From Perilla frutescens (taxonomy: Eukaryota; Streptophyta; Magnoliopsida; Lamiales; Lamiaceae), in NCBI GenBank assembly GCA_026008535.1, contig BRKX01000002.1:766501-830500 (forward strand): a DNA stretch of 64,000 nucleotides, written 5' to 3'. Numbering within the stretch: position 1 is the first letter of the stretch; every line of letters starts with the position of its first letter. The translations under genes and the position numbers were made by a program. Under the pieces are notes generated by a model, which worked only from the letters and a program-made list of their open reading frames with translations, had not been told where the DNA came from and did not search any database. Below, in pieces: positions 36,613 to 46,847 of this stretch.

Positions 36613-36692
36613 AATTTACTCTAAATTTTCATATTTCATTTTACCGGTATGTATCAATAATAATAAAATGTAAATTGTAACATGACAGCGTA

Positions 36693-36727
<35 letters not shown>

Positions 36728-37384
36728 TCATGATAATATTCCCTATATACTCTCATATCTGTAACTCTGTTTATCAAACAAGATTACGTCGTCATTTAGG
36801 CTATTTTACGTAGTTCATTTTTCTAATACGATTCCTTTCTTTTATATAATTTAAATTAGTAAAATAAAAGGTCGAATACAAATTAAACAACAGATTTGAA
36901 AATTTTAGATTTTATTCTATGCGAAGAAAAAAAATAACTTTTGAGATAGATATATAATTTGTACGTATGCCGTAGAATATAATATACATACATATATATA
37001 CACACACACGTATTGTTGCCACAGTAATTTAAAGCCTACTAGAAGTGTGCAACTGAATAGTGTGGGGTTTGATGAATGAGTTGAATTAATTAGCCTAAAT
37101 AATGTGCATTAATTATTTATGCTATAATTAATTTTTATTTTTAATAAATATTATTAAAAATATAAATTTAATAATGAAACACAAAAAAATGTGACATGAA
37201 CTCTCAAACCCATTTTACACACAGACACAATATACTATATATTTTTAGCTAGCTCGATCATCAATTAACATTAATTAGAAATTCTTGTTTTGTTGCATGC
37301 AAAAACCGAAGTACATAATCAAACGTCAAATACGGTAATTAAAGAAGTAATTAAGAAATCATAGATATACTAGTATGTAATGTA
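36613..37384. other. AT-rich intergenic DNA
   Basis: TA tract at 36696-36722. No gene or RNA recognised. Confidence 0.45.
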
Positions 37385-37700
37385 GTTTCTATTGCACTTT
37401 TTTGTGTTTCACTATCAAATTTATGATTTTAATAATATTTATTATGAAATACAAATTTACTATAACATAAATAATCACAATCAACATTTCTCAACAAAAA
37501 ATGAATTTTAAAAAAATTATAGAATTTAATTTTAAAATAATCAACCATATAATGAATTATTAATTAAAAAATGAAAATTAAATACTAAAAAAACCTAACT
37601 TGGTGGGGTAAACCCTAAAAAATAATCATAAAAATAAATTAAATCACACAAAAATAAAATCGAATAAAAAAAAAGAAAATATTATAATTTAAAAGTGTAA
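37385..37700. repeat. Copy of the dispersed repeat seen in tandem at 17310-17785
   Basis: Shares CACTATCAAATTTATGATTT, AATAATATTTATTATGAAAT, AACCATATAATGAATTATTA and GGGTAAACC with the 17.3 kb and 49.4 kb copies. It is AT-rich with no coding capacity. Confidence 0.6.
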
Positions 37701-37887
37701 CATGAAATCACGCACGAGTATATAATTATGCAAAATGAGAGATTTTTTTTTTTTGAGAAAAAGATCAAATTTTATAACGTAACTAGAACACAAATCGTTC
37801 AACACAAGGAATTTCTAATAAAGCAGTGCATGGAAAATCACCGGTATAAACAACAAAACTAGAATCTTTAGCGACTAAATAATTTTA

Positions 37888-38257
37888 GGAGAATTATCAA
37901 TTTAGGACCTGAAAGACAGGTAATTTATCGATTTAGGACCCGAAAGATGAAAACTCTCAATCGAAGACCTGAAAGATGAAAATTCTCAATCAATGGCCTG
38001 AAAAATCATGAATTTTTATTCATTTTTATTTTTTAATTAATTTTAAAAATTTGTTCATTAGATTTAATAGATAATTATTGAAGGAATTTTCATTGAAAAT
38101 TATATAAAAATAATTAAAAAATAAATCAAAATTCGTGATTTCTGAGGTCCCAGATTGAGAATTTTCATTTTTCAAGACCTGAATTGAGAATTTTCATTTT
38201 TCAAATCCAAGATCGATAGATCACTCATCTTTCAGGTCCTGAATAAACAATTCTCCA
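37888..38257. mobile_element. Foldback element, family C
   Basis: Complete copy with repeated AGGACCTGAAAGA phrases in the left arm and CTTTCAGGTCCTGAATAAAC at the right end, central TTTAATAGATAATTATTGAA. Confidence 0.85.
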
Positions 38258-38378
38258 TAATTTTATTAGTCTATCGACGAGCCTACTATACATTACTTCA
38301 TCAATATGCAAAACTAGCGATTGACTAATGGATTTCCTAATAAATCTTGAAGTCAAATAATTATTTTGGGAGCACACA

Positions 38379-38812
38379 TAAGGGTGTAGTCGAGCCGAGC
38401 CGAGCCGAATCGAGTATTAGGCTTATCGAGCTCAAGCTCGATAGGGAAGACTCGAAGCTCAACTCGACTCGAGCTCAGTCGAGCTTTGATTTTTTGAGCT
38501 CGAGCTCGACTCGATATCAAACTCGGCAATCTCGAGCTCGACTCGATTAAGTATAAATATTAAATAAAAAATTAATTTTAAATAAAAATAATTTAATTAT
38601 TAATGATATATATGTAAAATATTTAATTATTAAGGGTAAATTTATAATTTCTTCAAAGCTCGATTAAGCTCGATAAGGCTCGCGAGCTTCACGAGCTCAC
38701 TATTATGGTGCTTGAGCTCGAGCTCGACTCGACAAATCTCGAGTTGATTTTGAATTTTCACCGAGTCAATCCCGAGTAGCTCACGAGTAGGCTCGACTCA
38801 CTTACACTTCTA
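38379..38812. mobile_element. hAT-like non-autonomous element, GAGCTCG class, perfect 8-bp TSD, upstream of the MYB gene
   Basis: Starts TAAGGGTGTAGTCGAGCCGA and ends CACTTACACTTCTA. Identical 8-mers AGCACACA flank it at 38371-38378 and 38813-38820. The interior is nearly saturated with GAGCTCGAGCTCGACTCG motifs. The right end is about 390 bases upstream of the MYB TATA box, so this element is part of the MYB upstream region. Confidence 0.9.
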
Positions 38813-38819
38813 AGCACAC

Positions 38820-38854
38820 ACATATACATTTGTGTGTGTGTGTGTGTGCGCGTA
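38820..38854. repeat. CA/GT microsatellite
   Basis: ACACATATACATTTGTGTGTG followed by more GT units and GCGCG, next to the hAT target duplication. Confidence 0.8.
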
Positions 38855-39197
38855 TAAATTATTAAATTCTAATTTGTGGAAATTTAGCAACTACAAGGAT
38901 AGAAGTGACGAAGTCAAAAATTCCATGACAACTTGATTGGACATAGAATTGAAGTAGGGATATTATATTATTAAACAAAATAATTTTAAATAAAATTAAA
39001 AAAAAAAGGTATTTTCCAAAGGAGAAAGTCAAAGTGTCAAAGCCCTCAGAATTATAAATTAAAATAAAATAAAACTATATAAGAGAGTTTAGTTAAATTG
39101 GAAGTGTGTGGTTATTAAACATAATAAAATAATACAACAATTAATAATTAATTAAATAAGAATTAGGAATTGCGGCTTTGTTGAGCATTTCCCCTCC

Positions 39198-39440
39198 CCC
39201 TATATAAGCCCCAACTTTGATCATCTTCTTCAATTAATCCAATTCAATTCCCAATTCCAAATTCAATTTCAATTTATCAAACTTCAATTTCAATTTCTAC
39301 CCCCACCTATACCTATCTACATCTCAATTCATCACCACCACCTCCATCCCTCTAAACCAGAAAAAATCTTCACTTTCTCTCTCTAGACCCCCCTCTCTCT
39401 CTCTCTCATCAAACTGACTGGTAATTTGAAGATATCATAC
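39198..39440 (+). promoter_or_regulatory. MYB core promoter and 5' leader
   Basis: A TATA box, TATATAAG, lies at 39201-39208 after a C-rich stretch. Transcription would be expected to start about 30 bases later. The leader up to the start codon at 39441 is made of CAATTT repeats and CT-rich tracts (CTCTCTCTC at 39390-39408), common in plant 5' leaders. Confidence 0.7.
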
Positions 39441-41266
39441 ATGGATCAGCATGGTGAAGTGTCTAACCGGATAATAAGCGAGGAGGAGGAGCTGCGAAGA
39501 GGTCCGTGGACTGTTGAAGAAGACTTCGCCCTCATCAATTACATCGCCCACCACGGCGAAGGCCGGTGGAATTCTCTCGCCAGATCCGCCGGTAACTTTC
39601 TCTCTCTCTTCTCTCTCTCTCTCTAGTTTCATGGCTGTTTTATCAATGCATCTCTCTCTCTAGATATTTCTCTCTCTCTCTCTCATAAAATTAATGGGAA
39701 ATGTGTGTGTGTGATCGAGTGCAGGGCTGAAGAGAAGTGGGAAGAGCTGCAGATTGAGATGGCTCAACTATTTGCGCCCTGACGTCCGACGTGGCAACAT
39801 CACTCTCGAAGAGCAGCTCTTGATTCTCGAACTCCATTCTCGTTGGGGCAATAGGTAATTCACCACCGGCGATGTTCGTGCTCGGTTCTCATTAAGGAAT
39901 ATTCGAGTTCGAGTTCGATTTTTTTTTTCTCTCATTTTTTGAGGTTTTGCCTTTTTTTGGAGTTCGACTGGATAAATATTTATCATAATCGAATTCCACT
40001 CGTGAAATTATGAAAAAAATTTACTAATTGAGTCTGAGTTCGATTCGACCTTTTCTCCTCTTGCTTGAGCATTTTTCCTCTTCCGACTCGACAAATATTT
40101 GACATGGTCGAATTCGTTTGTGAAATGATAGAAAATTTTTACTAATTGAGTTTGAGCTCGATTCGACCCTTTTTCCTTTTTTCGAGTATTTTTCTTCTTC
40201 TGACTCGACAAATATGACAAATACGGCTGGTGAAATTATAGAAAAATTTTAGTGACTGAGCTTCAGCTCGATTCGACTTTTTTCCCTCTTTTTCGAGCCG
40301 CTCGTGAAATGTTGAATTTTTTTTTTAGTAATCGAGCCTGAGTTCAAATTCTTAAAAAAAAAACTCTTTATAATATACATAGTCGTACTCGGCTCATTAA
40401 GGAATAGTTAAACTCGAGCTCAATTCGATCTTTTTTCCTCTTGTTCAAGCTCAACTCAATAAATATCTATCATTCTCGAATTCGGCTCGTGAAATACTAA
40501 AAAATTTACTAATCGAGTCCACTCAAAAAAAAAGAAAAACTCATTTAATTTTCATGTTCGGGCTCGAAAAAAAAGGTTATTAATTTTACTCACTCAAAAG
40601 TTTTACAATATCCACGGTCATGTTCGCGAGCTGTTTAAAACCGATCCAGCTTTTCTCTAGTCGAATTTCGAATAGCTCGTGAATGGCTCTGTTCGATGAA
40701 AAATTAACTCTCTCTCTCTAAAAATCTGCAGGTGGTCGAAAATCGCGCAGCATCTGCCGGGAAGAACGGACAACGAGATCAAGAACTACTGGAGAACTCG
40801 AGTTCAGAAGCATGCGAAGCAGCTGAAATGTGACGTCAACAGCAAGCAATTCAAAGACACCATGCGCTACCTCTGGATGCCTCGATTAGTCGAGAGAATC
40901 CAAGCCCAAGCCAACGCCGCCGCCGCCGCCTCCACGACTTTTCACCCGCCGGAAAACTCGAGCGCCGCCGCCTCTTCCGACTCCGACCTCACGGACTGCT
41001 ACAACAACTATCAGCCTGCGGTAGAGCTCGTGAATAACAATATTAATCAAGATAATTATTACTACCCTCCGCCGCCGACTGATCATCAGATGATTAATTA
41101 CGCCGGCGCCGGAGATGGATTCGATTTCATTGACGATGATCGGAACGACCAATGCCAGTGGAGTATGGACGCCGCCGCCGCCGCCGCCGCCGCCGACAAT
41201 TTCTGGAATATTAATGTTGATGACTTCTGCTTCTTGCAACACCAATTCAACAACGATGTTGTTTAG
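39441..41266 (+). CDS. MYB108: R2R3-MYB transcription factor, subgroup 20, MYB108/BOS1-like
   Basis: Exons 39441-39591, 39725-39854 and 40732-41266 join in frame to a 271-residue protein. R2 covers about residues 20-70 with W23, W43 and W63; R3 covers 73-119 with I76, W95 and W114 at the helix-core positions. Intron positions within R2 and R3 are the standard ones. After the repeats come the subgroup 20 block KQFKDTMRYLWMPRLVERIQ (132-151), an Ala/Pro/Asn-rich acidic C-terminus, an eight-Ala run (241-248) and a conserved end WNINVDDFCFLQHQFNN resembling that of AtMYB108/BOS1. The start at 39441 is chosen because no in-frame ATG precedes it. Subgroup 20 members (MYB2, 62, 78, 108, 112, 116) act in the nucleus in ABA, jasmonate, pathogen, senescence and stamen responses; which Arabidopsis gene is the true orthologue is inferred from similarity alone. 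Intron 2 is enlarged by repeats. Confidence 0.95.
39870..40700. mobile_element. GAGCTCG-class element with internal tandem units in MYB intron 2
   Basis: Most of the 877-base second intron is made of sequence homologous to the element at 16372-16902 (TCATTAAGGAATAG, CTCTTGTTCAAGC, AATATTTATCAT, TTCGCGAGCTG). Within it a 111-118 base unit starting GAGTYTGAGYTCGATTCGACC is repeated at about 40029, 40147 and 40258. Splice sites on both sides remain intact. Exact element ends and target duplication could not be found. Confidence 0.7.
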
Positions 41267-41660
41267 AGTTTAAATTAAATTAAAAATGCATGCAACATTA
41301 TTCAATAATCACAAAATTAATTTATGTTTCTTTGTTTTTTACCCCTTAGGATCGATCTTAGTTAATTTTAGTTTTTTTTTATTAATTTTAGTTCTTGAAG
41401 GCAAAAACAATTATAAAAAAAAATTGTAACTTTGATCAGGGTTTTAATTGGCTATATATCATTCTTTGGAACTGATTTTATAATTTCTTGAGCTTTTTTT
41501 TGTTTATTTTAGTTGTTGAGTTATGGAGATATACAACTTAAATTCATTTATCATCTCATATATATATATATATGTATGTATGTATAGTAATTTAATTGTT
41601 GAGTTATGTATGTTACAATTTGTATTTGTTACTTGGCAAATGAGTAACTTGATATATAAA
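41267..41660 (+). other. 3' flank of the MYB gene
   Basis: AT-rich sequence that must include the 3' untranslated region. No single polyadenylation signal stands out. TA/TGTA repeats lie at 41560-41585. Confidence 0.4.
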
Positions 41661-42019
41661 TTCTTATTCCCTCCTTTTAACATTTTAATTTTGTTCTAAA
41701 AAATTGTCATATTATAAATTTAAGACATAAAATTCATATTTTTTACACATTTACCCTCATTTAATACATTCAAACATCTATATTTAACTCGTGTATTAGG
41801 TAATTTAATTAATTTATTTATTTATGTGCATTCATTTAAAATGATATTTATATAGAAATGAACAAAATATTAATTAATTAATTAATCTCAATCAATCCAA
41901 TTAATCGAGCAAACTTTAATTAATTTGGAATTTGGATGTTGCCATGGAACTAGACAGCATCTTTCTATGTCTCATAAAACTAGATATATCCTTTTTTTAT
42001 ATAATTTTTTGAGCCATAT

Positions 42020-42062
<43 letters not shown>

Positions 42063-42690
42063 TACATACGTATATATGAATATATATAATAGATATATAG
42101 GTTTCTATTGAGTTAATTAAACGTGGTATATTTTCAACTAGCCGCAACTAATTTCAAGAATCATTATTTATTATGTGCAGTAACTAAGTTGTACTTAGTT
42201 CAAACTAGATTATAATTAATTTATAATTATAATCAATGGGATTAAATCGAAACTATAAATGCAATATTTATGAATTGCTAACACAACAATTCAAACTTGA
42301 CACATATACACGTGTGTATAGTATCCCCTAGTAATTGACATCACATTTTCATCGCAATTAATATAGATATTGAAGCTCAAGATAGTTGACAAAAAATAAA
42401 ATATATTTCATTTTCATTCAAAGATTTGGAAAGAAAATTTTAAAGAAAAATAGGTCATGGGGTTGGGACCAATTGCAGTCCCTACCCCTAAAAACAGTAG
42501 AAAATTCAATAGGGATTTGTTAAATTTGTAGAAAATGGACGGTTTGAGCACATGAGTTGCGGCCAACAATTATAAAACGTGATGGAATTGTACAAGAATA
42601 CTGCAAAAAAATAATAAAAAATTTAAAAAGATGATAAAGAATTAAATATACATATATATGGAGAGATGGATTCACATTCAATAATTAAAT
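41661..42690. other. AT-rich intergenic DNA
   Basis: A decayed MITE-like stretch starts at 41669 (CTCCTTTTAACATTTTAATT) and may end near 41870. TA run at 42023-42057. No gene is supported. Confidence 0.4.
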
Positions 42691-42694
42691 AGTT

Positions 42695-42800
42695 TTAGTT
42701 TCGGTGGGGATGATTCAGTGGTGGAGTAAAGTTCTTTGGAGATCGAAGGGCACGAGTTCGAATTTCCTTAATACCATCAGATCGGATGTATCGGTAAAAA
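42695..42800 (+). mobile_element. tRNA-derived SINE-like head
   Basis: GGGATGATTCAGTGGTGGAG resembles a tRNA box A region and CACGAGTTCGAATTTCC a box B, with spacing near 40 bases as in plant tRNA-derived SINEs. It is followed by CATCAGATCGG and an A-rich stretch at 42796-42803. The open frame 42704-42901 across it is not a gene. Confidence 0.55.
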
Positions 42801-42829
42801 AAAGTGTAAATTACACTTTGATACTATAT

Positions 42830-43215
42830 TTTGAATTCATTTGCTCGAAAAGGATAAGTTACATATACCTTGATGCTTGTGTTTTGGACATTTTTTTTTA
42901 AAATAGCCCATTTTTTCAAAATTAACACAAAATATTTATTTTTTATAAAAAATGTGCAAATTGAATATTTAACTAAAATTATGATCTCTCAAAATCGCAT
43001 GTAATTAATTGCATTTTAATATTTATATTTTCTCAATCATTTAGAAAAAAAAACAACCAATCAATAAATATTAAATTACAATTAATTACACGCAACTTTC
43101 CGGATGTAAAATTGATTAAATGTTAGATTTGTAATTTTTTTTTTGAAAATATCAGTACTGTTTTGATAATTTTGGAAAAGTTAGCCATTTTTTAAAAAGT
43201 GTCCAAAATGCAGGT
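42830..43215. mobile_element. Foldback element, family A
   Basis: Contains AAAATAGCCCATTTTTTCAA, GCATGTAATTAATTGCATTT, then the inverted GTAAAATTGATTAAATGTTA and AGCCATTTTTTAAAAAGTG. A second partial left end precedes it at 42804-42830, suggesting overlap of two copies. Confidence 0.65.
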
Positions 43216-43735
43216 TTTACCCCTTTCAAAAATAGTTAATTTTTTGCAAATTAACAAAATAGTGCCCACTTTTTTCAAAAAATTTACAAATCTAATATAT
43301 GGTCAATTTAATAACATGAACTTAGCATTTAGTTGGTTTTTTTCACATGATTTTTAAATTCGAGCACTCTGATCCGATCAAAATTGATCAAAAATTTGTG
43401 CATTTCAAAATAATTTGATGTCTATGTAGATGTACATGTGAAAAATCATACAAGTGTTAAGTTAAGGTCATTAAAACTACATTTTTTAAAACGTTTTGAA
43501 AAAACATAAACACTCCAAAGTTTAGCTAATTAACCCTTAAGATTTATTGATTCGATGATTTGTTTTTGTGTGGCTTGAGAAATATAAATATTAAAATACA
43601 ATCAATTACATAAAATATTCATAACGAAAATTAATCAAATGTTGGATTTGCTAAAAACTAGGAAAAGTGGATACTGTTTTGTAAGTTTTTATAAAATTAG
43701 CTATTTTTGAAAAAAAAAGTACAAAATGTAATTTA
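43216..43735. mobile_element. Family A foldback split by a family B foldback
   Basis: The outer arms at 43216-43305 and 43526-43735 match family A. Between them, 43305-43525 matches the family B element at 34318-34664 (ATAACATGAACTTAGCAT ... AAGTTTAGCTAATTAACCC). This nested structure gives the order of insertion: A first, B later. Confidence 0.7.
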
Positions 43736-43794
43736 GGTGAAATTATATATTTGTGAATTTAGTGAGAGAAAGTAGGAGAGAGAAAGGAAGAAAG

Positions 43795-43910
43795 AGGAGG
43801 TGGCGGCGGGAATCTTTGTAGGGCGCGTGCCTTTCGGAGAAGCCATCGGAAGTGGTCCCAACAGTCAAGAGGTGTTGCGGAGCCGCCACGTGTCGACGCT
43901 CTCTTTTTGG
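43795..43910. promoter_or_regulatory. GC-rich island with overlapping GCC-box and G-box/ABRE
   Basis: A GC-rich patch in AT-rich DNA 2.6 kb beyond the MYB stop codon. AGCCGCCACGTGTC at 43881-43894 combines an ERF-type GCC box (AGCCGCC) with an ABRE/G-box (CCACGTGTC). GGTGGCGGCGGG lies at 43799-43810. No conserved open frame is present. A regulatory role is inference only. Confidence 0.35.
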
Positions 43911-44035
43911 ATTTCAATTTATGTTAGTGATGCACGAAATTGTGTGTAAAGTTTGCGTTTGGATGAAACACTCAAAATCCAAAATAATTAATAGTTAAGT
44001 TTTATGTAAGACGAAAAATAAATAAATATTTTTTA

Positions 44036-44508
44036 GGGCTAATTATAATTTAATTCCCATTTGAAGGTTTTAATAAAAATAATTTAACGTTTTAATAATT
44101 ATATTTAATTCTTAATGTTTGGATATTGTAACATAAATAATCTAACATTTAATATTAACAATTTAATTCCCAACATTTGAACATTTTAACAGAAATGACC
44201 CAACATTTTCGATAAACAATATTGTTTCGATTGATTTTGATCACATTTATTATCAAGTGAGCTATAGAACCAATATATCGGACTGACATTTTTGCCGAAA
44301 AAATGACCAATATGGTTTTTTCGCCTAAAATATCGAGACATTTCTATTAAAATATTGAAATGATGGGAATTAAATTGTTAATATTACACGTTAGATTAAT
44401 TCTGTAGCAATATCCAGACATTGGGAATTAAATTTTAATTATTAAAATGTTGGGTTATTTTTGTTATAACCTTCAAACATTGGGAATTAAATTGCAATTA
44501 CCCCTTTT
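44036..44508. mobile_element. Foldback element (GGGCTAATTATAATTTAATT)
   Basis: Left arm GCTAATTATAATTTAATTCC, then repeated TTTAACGTTTTAATAATTAT. The right arm ends GGGAATTAAATTGCAATTACC. Each arm carries repeated ATTTAATTCCCAACATTTG-type phrases. Non-coding. Confidence 0.75.
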
Positions 44509-44595
44509 TTTAATATTGAAAAATCTCATATTTATTTTATTAAAAATGCCATTAAAAAAAGGGTCGGTAAGTCGGTAACATTTTTGTAATTATTA

Positions 44596-44838
44596 TTGAT
44601 CCATTCGTTTCTGAATAAATGTAATTTTTTATGAATGTGCACATATTAATAAAATAATTAAATTATCTTATATATTTTTATATGAATACATTAAATGAGT
44701 TAAATATAAATGTTGGAATGCATTAAATGCGGGCAAATGTGAAACAAATATGAAATTTTTTCATCTCAATTCTGTAGAATGACACTTTTTGTGAAACAAA
44801 ATTAAAGTGTCAAAATGATATTTATTCAGAAACTGATG
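44596..44838. mobile_element. Stowaway-like MITE, decayed ends
   Basis: TTCGTTTCTGAATAAATGTA at the left and GATATTTATTCAGAAACTGA at the right are inverted. The interior is similar to 33400-33641 in reverse orientation. Confidence 0.65.
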
Positions 44839-45734
44839 AGTGCATTTTTTGGATTAAAAAAAATATCACTTTTAATACTGAAAGCTATTCGCCTAAAAGA
44901 AAATTTTTACACAACGGTTGTAAGGAAATTTTTGACTAATTTGAATGATAATTTAGATTATATATATGTGCAATTATATATTCATGAAATTGATGGATCT
45001 TAATTTCAACAAGGGAATGCACCGACATTCTTTTTAATAGACTTTTTAGTTGCCCAAAATGGCCTCAATCCATGTAACTTCATCATCTAATTTGAAATGC
45101 ATTTTCAATCCATGAATGAAATGACTACATGCCAAATACACACACACACACACACATATATAAGTAAAAGATGCGACTTTTGTAGAAATAGAATAAAATG
45201 AACTTAAAGTAAGTGAAGCGTAAACCTTTAAACTCTAAAGAATTAATTAAAATAACGTCACATATTTGATTTTCTTAATGTTTAATATTTTCTATATATT
45301 GTTATTATGCAGACACATACCGATAAAGCTTGAGGTGTTATACATAGGTACGAAACACACGTGTAGTTATGATCAGGGCCGATCCTATTGAGACCTCCAT
45401 TTTCATTTTATAATTTAATAAATAAATTGAAATTATATTTTAATACTATAATATATATTTATATTTATGATTATAAATAAAAAAGTGAGTTGTTTCAGTT
45501 TGCAAGGCCTCTTTTAACATTGATTTAAGACTGAATAATAAAAAACAAATATTGTAAAATCCAAGTAGGATGATTCGATCCCTTATCTTCTTTGTTGATT
45601 TTAAAAACTATTACAACTAGGCCAACTTCACATCTAAATTATTTTTACTAGTATATGTATACACACACATACAATACTAGAAAAAATTTGGTGTCCCTAT
45701 TTTTTTCGATTTTTTCGGGATCTGAAGCGATCCA
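44839..45734. other. AT-rich intergenic DNA
   Basis: CA microsatellite at 45138-45158. An A/T-rich frame at 44815-45003 shows no family resemblance. No gene is supported. Confidence 0.45.
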
Positions 45735-46222
45735 TTTATGGGTGCGCATTCGATCTATTTTAGTCCAAAAATCATAAAACTGAATAAATCGAACTAGGAA
45801 ATATTTAGGATGGAACCGAACCAGACCGAACCGATCCAGCCTAATTTTTCTATTTCTTTTTTACTTATTTTTTCGAGTTTGAATTGCTAAACTAATTGTG
45901 GAAATAATAGCCTAAATAATAAACAAATTTCACAAATATATAACTAACATCATAAATAAAAAATTATAACTAATATAAAAAACTAAACCAACAAATAACA
46001 ATACAAACATCTGAAGTATCCAACAAATAATAATTAAAAAATAATAACTAAAAAGGCTCGGTCCATTCGATCCGTTTGGCCCGTTATCTTTCGGATCGGA
46101 CTGACAACTGAATTTTTTATTAAAAAAAGAACCGAATCGGACCGAAAAATCAAAAAAATCGGACCGAATAACCCTAAATTTATTCGATTCGGTTCGATTT
46201 TCGAATTTCTCCATTTATCCAC
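45735..46222. mobile_element. hAT-like fragment, CGAACCGA class
   Basis: Contains GAACCGAACCAGACCGAACC near the left and ATTCGGTTCGATTTTCG at the right, as in the other CGGTTCGG elements. Left end TATGGGTGCGCATTCG; right end unclear; no target duplication found. Confidence 0.5.
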
Positions 46223-46589
46223 TCACGTGCCTTAAATTAATTTTCTAGAGTCTTGAGGTCACCATAAAGCAACCTAAAAGTTTTAACTTTCGGCTAACCA
46301 CGTCATAATTATGGTTAAACACTCAAACCTCCATAAAAATTAACCCACAAATCGCCACTTGTTAAATATTAATGACGATATATATTCAAAAACGTATGCA
46401 AATCTACAAAGTGAACATATAAACGTAGTTGCCTAATCCAAACAAGGCGCAGCAATGTACAACTGTAATCCACCACACAAACACAATCGTTGAATTTATT
46501 TATTTATTTTTATTTTTTTTTTTCAAGAAAAGTTGGATGTGTATTTTGTTTTCTTGAATTTTCCACGGACCAATTTTCATCTACATCAC

Positions 46590-46700
46590 GACTTTTGGGA
46601 GGGTGACACGTGGGTGTCGGCGAGTGGATGGGATGCATTTAAGTGGGGCCCAAGAGGTTGATTTGGGGCCCACCTAAAAAGTGGCACATGAAAAAGTTGT
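46590..46700. promoter_or_regulatory. GC-richer island with G-box and paired GGGGCCCA motifs
   Basis: CACGTG at 46607-46612. GTGGGGCCCAAG and TTGGGGCCCACC are two GGGGCCC words 30 bases apart in inverted flanking context; TCP factors bind GTGGGNCC-type sites. No gene start follows, so function is unknown. Confidence 0.3.
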
Positions 46701-46847
46701 GGATTGGGAAATATACATACCATGTATGAAAAGTGGCCTTTCAATGACATTTAGGGACCCCAATTCATATGCCCAATGCCAATCCCACTTTTTATGTGCT
46801 ACATCCATCTCCTTCATGGGAAATTTTTATTGAGTGTTGCAGAATGC

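Noticed and set aside
40886..41245. Minus-strand frame across the last MYB exon
   Set aside because: Antisense shadow of the GCC-rich coding sequence of the MYB gene; no family resemblance.
42704..42901. Small plus-strand ORF
   Set aside because: It overlaps the SINE-like head and the foldback that follows; no conserved protein features.
45735..46222. Claim of a complete hAT element with target duplication
   Set aside because: The motif content fits but the right end and flanking 8-mers do not match, so it is listed only as a fragment.
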